From Brevibacillus sp. SYP-B805 (GTDB lineage: Bacteria > Bacillota > Bacilli > Brevibacillales > Brevibacillaceae), in contig NZ_JAALGD010000002.1 in the NCBI RefSeq assembly GCF_011059135.1, forward strand, positions 310,001 to 374,000: 64,000 bases of DNA, read 5' to 3'. Position numbers and translations under genes: made by a program. Below, one piece after another: positions 60,284 to 64,000 of this stretch. Numbering within the stretch: the first letter of the stretch is position 1; each line of letters begins with the position of its first letter. A model generated the notes under the pieces. That model had not been told where the DNA came from and did not search any database. It was given only the letters and a program-made list of their open reading frames with translations.

Positions 60284-62638
60284 TTATTTCAATTCCACAA
60301 TCGTGGCGCCGACGCCCCCTTCGCCCTGTCCTCCCAGGCGGAACGATTTCACATGGCGATGGCTGCGCAGATAGTCATGCACGCCTTTGCGCAGGACGCC
60401 CGTCCCATGCCCGTGGATGATGGAGACCGTATGCAGCCCGGCCAGAAGCGCTTCGTCCAGATACTGGTCGATCTCCCGAATGCCGTCCTCCACGTTGTAC
60501 CCGCGCAGATCCAGCTCCATCTTGACGCTGCCGCGGCTCCGCTTGACCGCGGTATAGCTGACCATAGGCTCGGTCTTCACGGGTTTGACGACCTGCATGT
60601 CGTCCTGCTTCACCTTCATCTTCATCATGCCGATCTGCACCAGAAACTCCTGGCCCGATACCTTCTCCAGCACCGTGCCGCGCTGCCCGAAGCTGGTCAC
60701 CATCACTTCGTCCCCCGGTTTGATCTGTCCAGCGCGCGCCGGTTTCGCCGGTTTCTTCACTTTTTCCTTCTCCAGCTCCAGCACGGCTTCGTTCAGCCGT
60801 TTCCTGGCCGCAATCAGGCGGTGCTCCTTGATTTCCACGCCTTCCGCCATCATGCTCCGCAGCTCGCGGATGACCGCGTCCGCCTCCTCCTTCGCCAGCT
60901 GAACGGCGATGCGGGCCTCTTCCTCGGCTTTCGCCAGCAGGCGATTCTTCTCCTCCGCGAAACGGGCGCGCTCTTCTTCCAGCTGGCGGCGCAGATCCTC
61001 CGCTTCCCGGCGCAGCGCTTCGGCGCTCTGCCGCTCCTGCTCCGCTTTTTTTCGGTTGCGTTCCAGCGACGCGATCATGGATTCGACCTGATTCTCCTCG
61101 TCGCTGATCGATGCCTTGGCCCGGGCGATAATCTCCTCGGACAATCCGAGACGCCGCGCGATGGCAAAGGCATTGGAGCGGCCGGGCACCCCGATCAGCA
61201 GGCGATAGGTGGGCCTGAGCGTCTGGACGTCAAACTCCACGCTGGCATTGATCGCTTCCGGCCTGTCGTAGGCGTATGCTTTCAGCTCGCTGTAATGCGT
61301 AGTGGCGATCAGGCGCGCACCGCTGTCGATCACATGGTCGATGATCGCCATCGCGAGCGCCGCCCCTTCCGTCGGATCGGTGCCCGCGCCCAACTCGTCA
61401 AACAGGACCAGACTGCGCTCATCCATCGTCTTCAGAATCTGGATGATGTTGGTCATGTGGCTCGAGAAGGTGGATAAGCTTTGTTCAATGGACTGCTCAT
61501 CCCCGATATCGGCGAAAATGGAGGAGAAGACGGTCATTTCGCTCTCCTCTTCCGCCGGGATATGCAGACCGGCCATCGTCATCAGCGACAGCAGGCCCAC
61601 CGTTTTCAACGAGACGGTTTTTCCGCCCGTATTGGGACCCGTCACGACGATGGCGGTATAATCGCCGCCCAGTTCCACATCGATCGGCACCACCGCGTCG
61701 TGGGGAATGAGGGGATGGCGGGCTTTTTTCAGCCGAATGTAGCCGCGCTCATTCAGCTTCGGGCCGATCGCTTTCATGCTGCTGGCAAGCTGCGCCTTGG
61801 CAAAAATGAAATCCAGCTCCGCCAGTGCCTCGATGTTTTCCCGGAGCGGCTCCACTTGGGCCGCTACCAGCTCCGTCAGCTGGTACAGGATGCGCTCAAC
61901 TTCCCGCTCTTCCTTCAACCGGTATTCGCGCAGCTTGTTGTTCATCGCCACGATCGCTTCCGGCTCGATGAACAGCGTGGCGCCGGATGCGGACTGGTCG
62001 TGGACGATCCCGCCGAACACGTGGCGGTACTCCTGCTTCACCGGGATCACATAGCGGTCGCCGCGGATGGTGATAATGCTGTCCATCAGCATCTTCTGAT
62101 AGCTGGACGAGCGTATCATCTGGTCCAGCTTTTCGCGGATGCGGGCTTCCAGCTGGCGGATCTCCTGCCGGATCTGGCGCAGTTCGGGGCTGGCGCTGTC
62201 CAGCACATCGCCATTGTCATCGATGCAGCGCTTGATCTCCGTCTCCAGCTCCCGCAGCCCCTCGATCCGCTCCGCCTTCCCCTGAATGATGGGAAGGGGC
62301 TCATCCTCACACAGATCAAGGAGAAAGGTTTTTAACCGCCGGCCGGCGAAGACGGTGCTTGCCACATCCAACAGTTCCTGCGGGGCGAGCATCGAGCCAA
62401 GCCGCGCCCGCTGAACAGGCCCGCGGATATCGCGAATCCCTCCCAGCGGCACGCTACCTTTCAGGCGCAGGACCGTCGCCCCTTCCCCCGTCTCCTGCTG
62501 CGCCAGCCGCACCTGTTCGATATGTGTAAAGGGAAGCAGTTCTTCCGCCTTTTCCTTGCCGAGGACGGATGTCGCCTTGTCCACCAGCAAAGCGATCACC
62601 TTGTCATACTCCAGGGTTTTCAACACCCGTACTTCCAC
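60284..62638 (-). CDS. mutS2: Endonuclease MutS2
   Basis: A 784-residue MutS2. It starts with MutS core domains (DYDKVIALLVDKATSVLGKE-like region near residue 10), then the ATPase with Walker A VVTGPNTGGKTVSLKTVG, Walker B LVLFDELGAGTDPTEGAALA and LIATTHYSELKAYAY. A long coiled coil (about 520-630) leads to a C-terminal Smr nuclease domain (LDLRGYNVEDGIREIDQYL, IHGHGTGVLRKGV). It acts on branched DNA and, in recent work on the family, on collided ribosomes. GTG at 62638 follows GAAGGAGG. Confidence 0.96.
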   Translation of the reverse strand: MEVRVLKTLEYDKVIALLVDKATSVLGKEKAEELLPFTHIEQVRLAQQETGEGATVLRLKGSVPLGGIRDIRGPVQRARLGSMLAPQELLDVASTVFAGRRLKTFLLDLCEDEPLPIIQGKAERIEGLRELETEIKRCIDDNGDVLDSASPELRQIRQEIRQLEARIREKLDQMIRSSSYQKMLMDSIITIRGDRYVIPVKQEYRHVFGGIVHDQSASGATLFIEPEAIVAMNNKLREYRLKEEREVERILYQLTELVAAQVEPLRENIEALAELDFIFAKAQLASSMKAIGPKLNERGYIRLKKARHPLIPHDAVVPIDVELGGDYTAIVVTGPNTGGKTVSLKTVGLLSLMTMAGLHIPAEEESEMTVFSSIFADIGDEQSIEQSLSTFSSHMTNIIQILKTMDERSLVLFDELGAGTDPTEGAALAMAIIDHVIDSGARLIATTHYSELKAYAYDRPEAINASVEFDVQTLRPTYRLLIGVPGRSNAFAIARRLGLSEEIIARAKASISDEENQVESMIASLERNRKKAEQERQSAEALRREAEDLRRQLEEERARFAEEKNRLLAKAEEEARIAVQLAKEEADAVIRELRSMMAEGVEIKEHRLIAARKRLNEAVLELEKEKVKKPAKPARAGQIKPGDEVMVTSFGQRGTVLEKVSGQEFLVQIGMMKMKVKQDDMQVVKPVKTEPMVSYTAVKRSRGSVKMELDLRGYNVEDGIREIDQYLDEALLAGLHTVSIIHGHGTGVLRKGVHDYLRSHRHVKSFRLGGQGEGGVGATIVELK

Positions 62639-62683
62639 AATGATCCTCCTTCAAATCCTTGCATACATGCGTTCATTCCCTTC

Positions 62684-62692
62684 ATTATAGCA
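62684..62692 (-). promoter_or_regulatory. Extended -10 promoter of mutS2
   Basis: TGCTATAAT on the minus strand (perfect TATAAT at 62684-62689), about 50 bases before the GTG start; the -35 is poor. Confidence 0.65.
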
Positions 62693-62792
62693 TGCCGGGG
62701 AGGAGAAGAATAATTTGACATGCGTTCGTTTACATACTTTCACTGCCGGTGCGCAGAATGTTAATAAACCCAATTTACAAGGAGGAACTGCC

Positions 62793-63167
62793 ATGACGAT
62801 TCTCCGTCACGTCGTCCGCTTTATCGTAGCGGCCATCGTGCTGATGTTTGTCGGTTTTCTGGTTCCCGGTTTCACGGTCAGCAGCTTCTGGACTGCGCTT
62901 ATTGCCGCCCTCGTGATCGCTGCGATCGGCTGGGGTGTGGAAGCGCTGTTTGGAGACAGGATCTCTCCGTATAATCGCGGGATCGTCGGTTTTCTGGTCA
63001 GCGCCGTGGTCATTTACGTCACCCAGTTTTTCGTATCCGGCTTTCGGGTTACCGTTCTGGGTGCGCTGCTTGCCTCGCTGGTGATCGGGATCATCGACCT
63101 GTTTATCCCGATCAAAACGCATATGGATATGCGCAACGGCGATGCAGGCAATCGCCAGGAGAGCTGA
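62793..63167 (+). CDS. Phage-holin-like membrane protein (YvlD family)
   Basis: A 124-residue protein with four helices: FIVAAIVLMFVGFLVPGFTV, FWTALIAALVIAAIGWGVEA, GIVGFLVSAVVIYVTQFFVS and LGALLASLVIGIIDLFIPI. The VPGF motif is typical of the PF04020 family (YvlD-like, not a real phage holin). AAGGAGG lies before ATG 62793. A short charged tail ends the protein. Confidence 0.82.
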   Translation: MTILRHVVRFIVAAIVLMFVGFLVPGFTVSSFWTALIAALVIAAIGWGVEALFGDRISPYNRGIVGFLVSAVVIYVTQFFVSGFRVTVLGALLASLVIGIIDLFIPIKTHMDMRNGDAGNRQES

Positions 63168-63188
63168 CAAAGCCCAGCCGGGTGCAAG

Positions 63189-63236
63189 AAGGGATGATCC
63201 TTCGCTTCCAAGGGACGGATGATCCCTTTTTCTTTT
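63189..63236 (+). terminator. Intrinsic terminator of the YvlD-like gene
   Basis: AAGGGATGATCC (63189-63200) pairs with GGATGATCCCTT (63217-63228) with one G-G mismatch, followed by TTTTCTTTT. Confidence 0.78.
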
Positions 63237-63325
63237 GGAGAATTGCACGGCAACATGTCGAATGATTGAACGGCGATCTCTGTGGTAAAAAAAGAGAGAG
63301 AAAGACGACAACGGGGGAGGATGCC

Positions 63326-64000
63326 ATGAAACCAAAAGATGTACTGGCGCTGTTTGGACTGGCCGCCTTATGGGGAGCATCATTTTTGTTCATTCGAATC
63401 GCTGCGCCCGTCCTGGGGCCGTTTCTCACCATTCAAGGGCGTGTCACCCTTGCAGGCGTCGCACTGCTGCTTCTGTTGTGGGGGACCAGACGCTCTGCAG
63501 CCTTTCGGCAATACTGGAAGCAGTATCTGATCATCGGGGCATTGAATGCAGCGATCCCGTTTTCCCTCATCGCGACAGCCGCCCTGCATTTGCATGCCTC
63601 CCTCTCCGCCATTCTCAACTCTTTGACGCCGTTGTTTACCGCGTGCGTTGCCGGTATCTGGATGAAAGAGCGGTTGACGGCGCGAAAATGGGCGGGCATC
63701 ATGCTGGGGATCAGCGGCGTTGCGGTGTTGGTCGGGTGGAGTTCCCTCCCCTTGACGCGAGAGGTGATAATGTCCGTACTCTTTTCGATTCTTTCGACCT
63801 TGTCGTACGCCTTTGCGGGGGTTTATGCCAAGAAAGCCTTTCAGAACCAATCGCCGCTCGCCGTCGCGGCTGGGCAGCAGATGGGGGCATCGGTTCTCAT
63901 GCTTCCGCTTGCGGTTTGGGACCTGCCGGTTGCCGCTTCTGACCTTTCTGCCGTCGTCATTTTCTCCGTCCTCGGGCTGGCCCTGTTTTGTACCGCCATC
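63326..64000 (+). CDS. EamA/DMT family transporter (3' end cut off by window)
   Basis: The frame opens MKPKDVLALFGLAALWGASF and stays open to the window end (225 residues seen). It holds the first EamA domain (SLTPLFTACVAGIWMKERLT ARKWAGIMLGISGVAVL) and the start of the second (VLFSILSTLSYAFAGVYAKK). Such proteins have 10 helices and export metabolites; the substrate is unknown. GGGGGAGG precedes ATG 63326. Confidence 0.88.
   Translation, partial: MKPKDVLALFGLAALWGASFLFIRIAAPVLGPFLTIQGRVTLAGVALLLLLWGTRRSAAFRQYWKQYLIIGALNAAIPFSLIATAALHLHASLSAILNSLTPLFTACVAGIWMKERLTARKWAGIMLGISGVAVLVGWSSLPLTREVIMSVLFSILSTLSYAFAGVYAKKAFQNQSPLAVAAGQQMGASVLMLPLAVWDLPVAASDLSAVVIFSVLGLALFCTAI

Noticed and set aside
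62793-63167. Phage holin and hence a prophage
   Set aside because: The family name is historical; the protein is a four-helix YvlD-like membrane protein and no phage genes are near.

Overview
The window looks like chromosome of a GC-rich, aerobic, spore-forming member of the Bacillales, most likely Brevibacillus or a close relative. This is inferred from gene content: gerE, a GerA/B/C germinant receptor, sdhCAB-yslB, lysC-uvrC-trxA, etfAB-fadB-fadR-lcfA, yshE-mutS2, and csaB in a cell-wall polysaccharide cluster. No rRNA, tRNA, CRISPR array, prophage or intact insertion sequence was seen.

Layout. 1-9.4 kb: a minus-strand dppBCDE-ykfABCD locus for uptake and recycling of murein peptides, in the same order as in Bacillus subtilis but without dppA, which lies at 56.4 kb. 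9.5-11.2 kb: a DUF3870 gene and a pRiA4b-ORF3-like gene with a decayed 5' end. 11.5-15.5 kb: a three-gene germinant receptor operon. 15.7-22.2 kb: a lipoprotein, gerE with a sigma-K-type promoter, a CheX-like gene and a large subtilase. 22.4-38 kb: the conserved backbone sdhBAC, yslB, metX (SAM riboswitch), lysC (lysine riboswitch), uvrC, trxA, etfAB, fadB, fadR, lcfA. 38.2-59.3 kb: an accessory block for secondary cell wall polysaccharide and other envelope glycans: LCP ligase, csaB, methyltransferase, two flippases, a PaaK-like ligase, an O-antigen-ligase/Wzy-like protein, an FG-GAP membrane protein with a lipoprotein, two glycosyltransferases and a nucleotide-sugar dehydrogenase. Compared with B. 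subtilis gene order (recalled, not searched) this block sits between lcfA and yshE-mutS2. 59.5-64 kb: a ferredoxin, yshE-like DUF350 gene and mutS2, a YvlD-like membrane protein, and a DMT transporter cut off by the window end.

The most unusual feature is a family of modular, GC-rich inverted repeats at six intergenic loci between 4.5 and 36.3 kb. All share an outer stem (CCCCGCCGAC / GTCGGCGGGG) followed by GGGGCCCC. The stem is kept by wobble pairs and a compensatory change, and the interior is swapped between modules. One copy lies inside the lysC leader between the lysine-riboswitch terminator and the start codon; another lies between lcfA and fadR. This family is the best candidate for something undescribed here.

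Regulation visible in the sequence includes two riboswitches with terminators, a perfect FadR box at the fadR promoter, a sigma-K promoter at gerE, an internal ribosome binding site in lysC for a beta subunit, and many intrinsic terminators. Many long ORFs on the opposite strand are artefacts of high third-position GC and were left out. All assignments come from reading the sequence; no database search was run.
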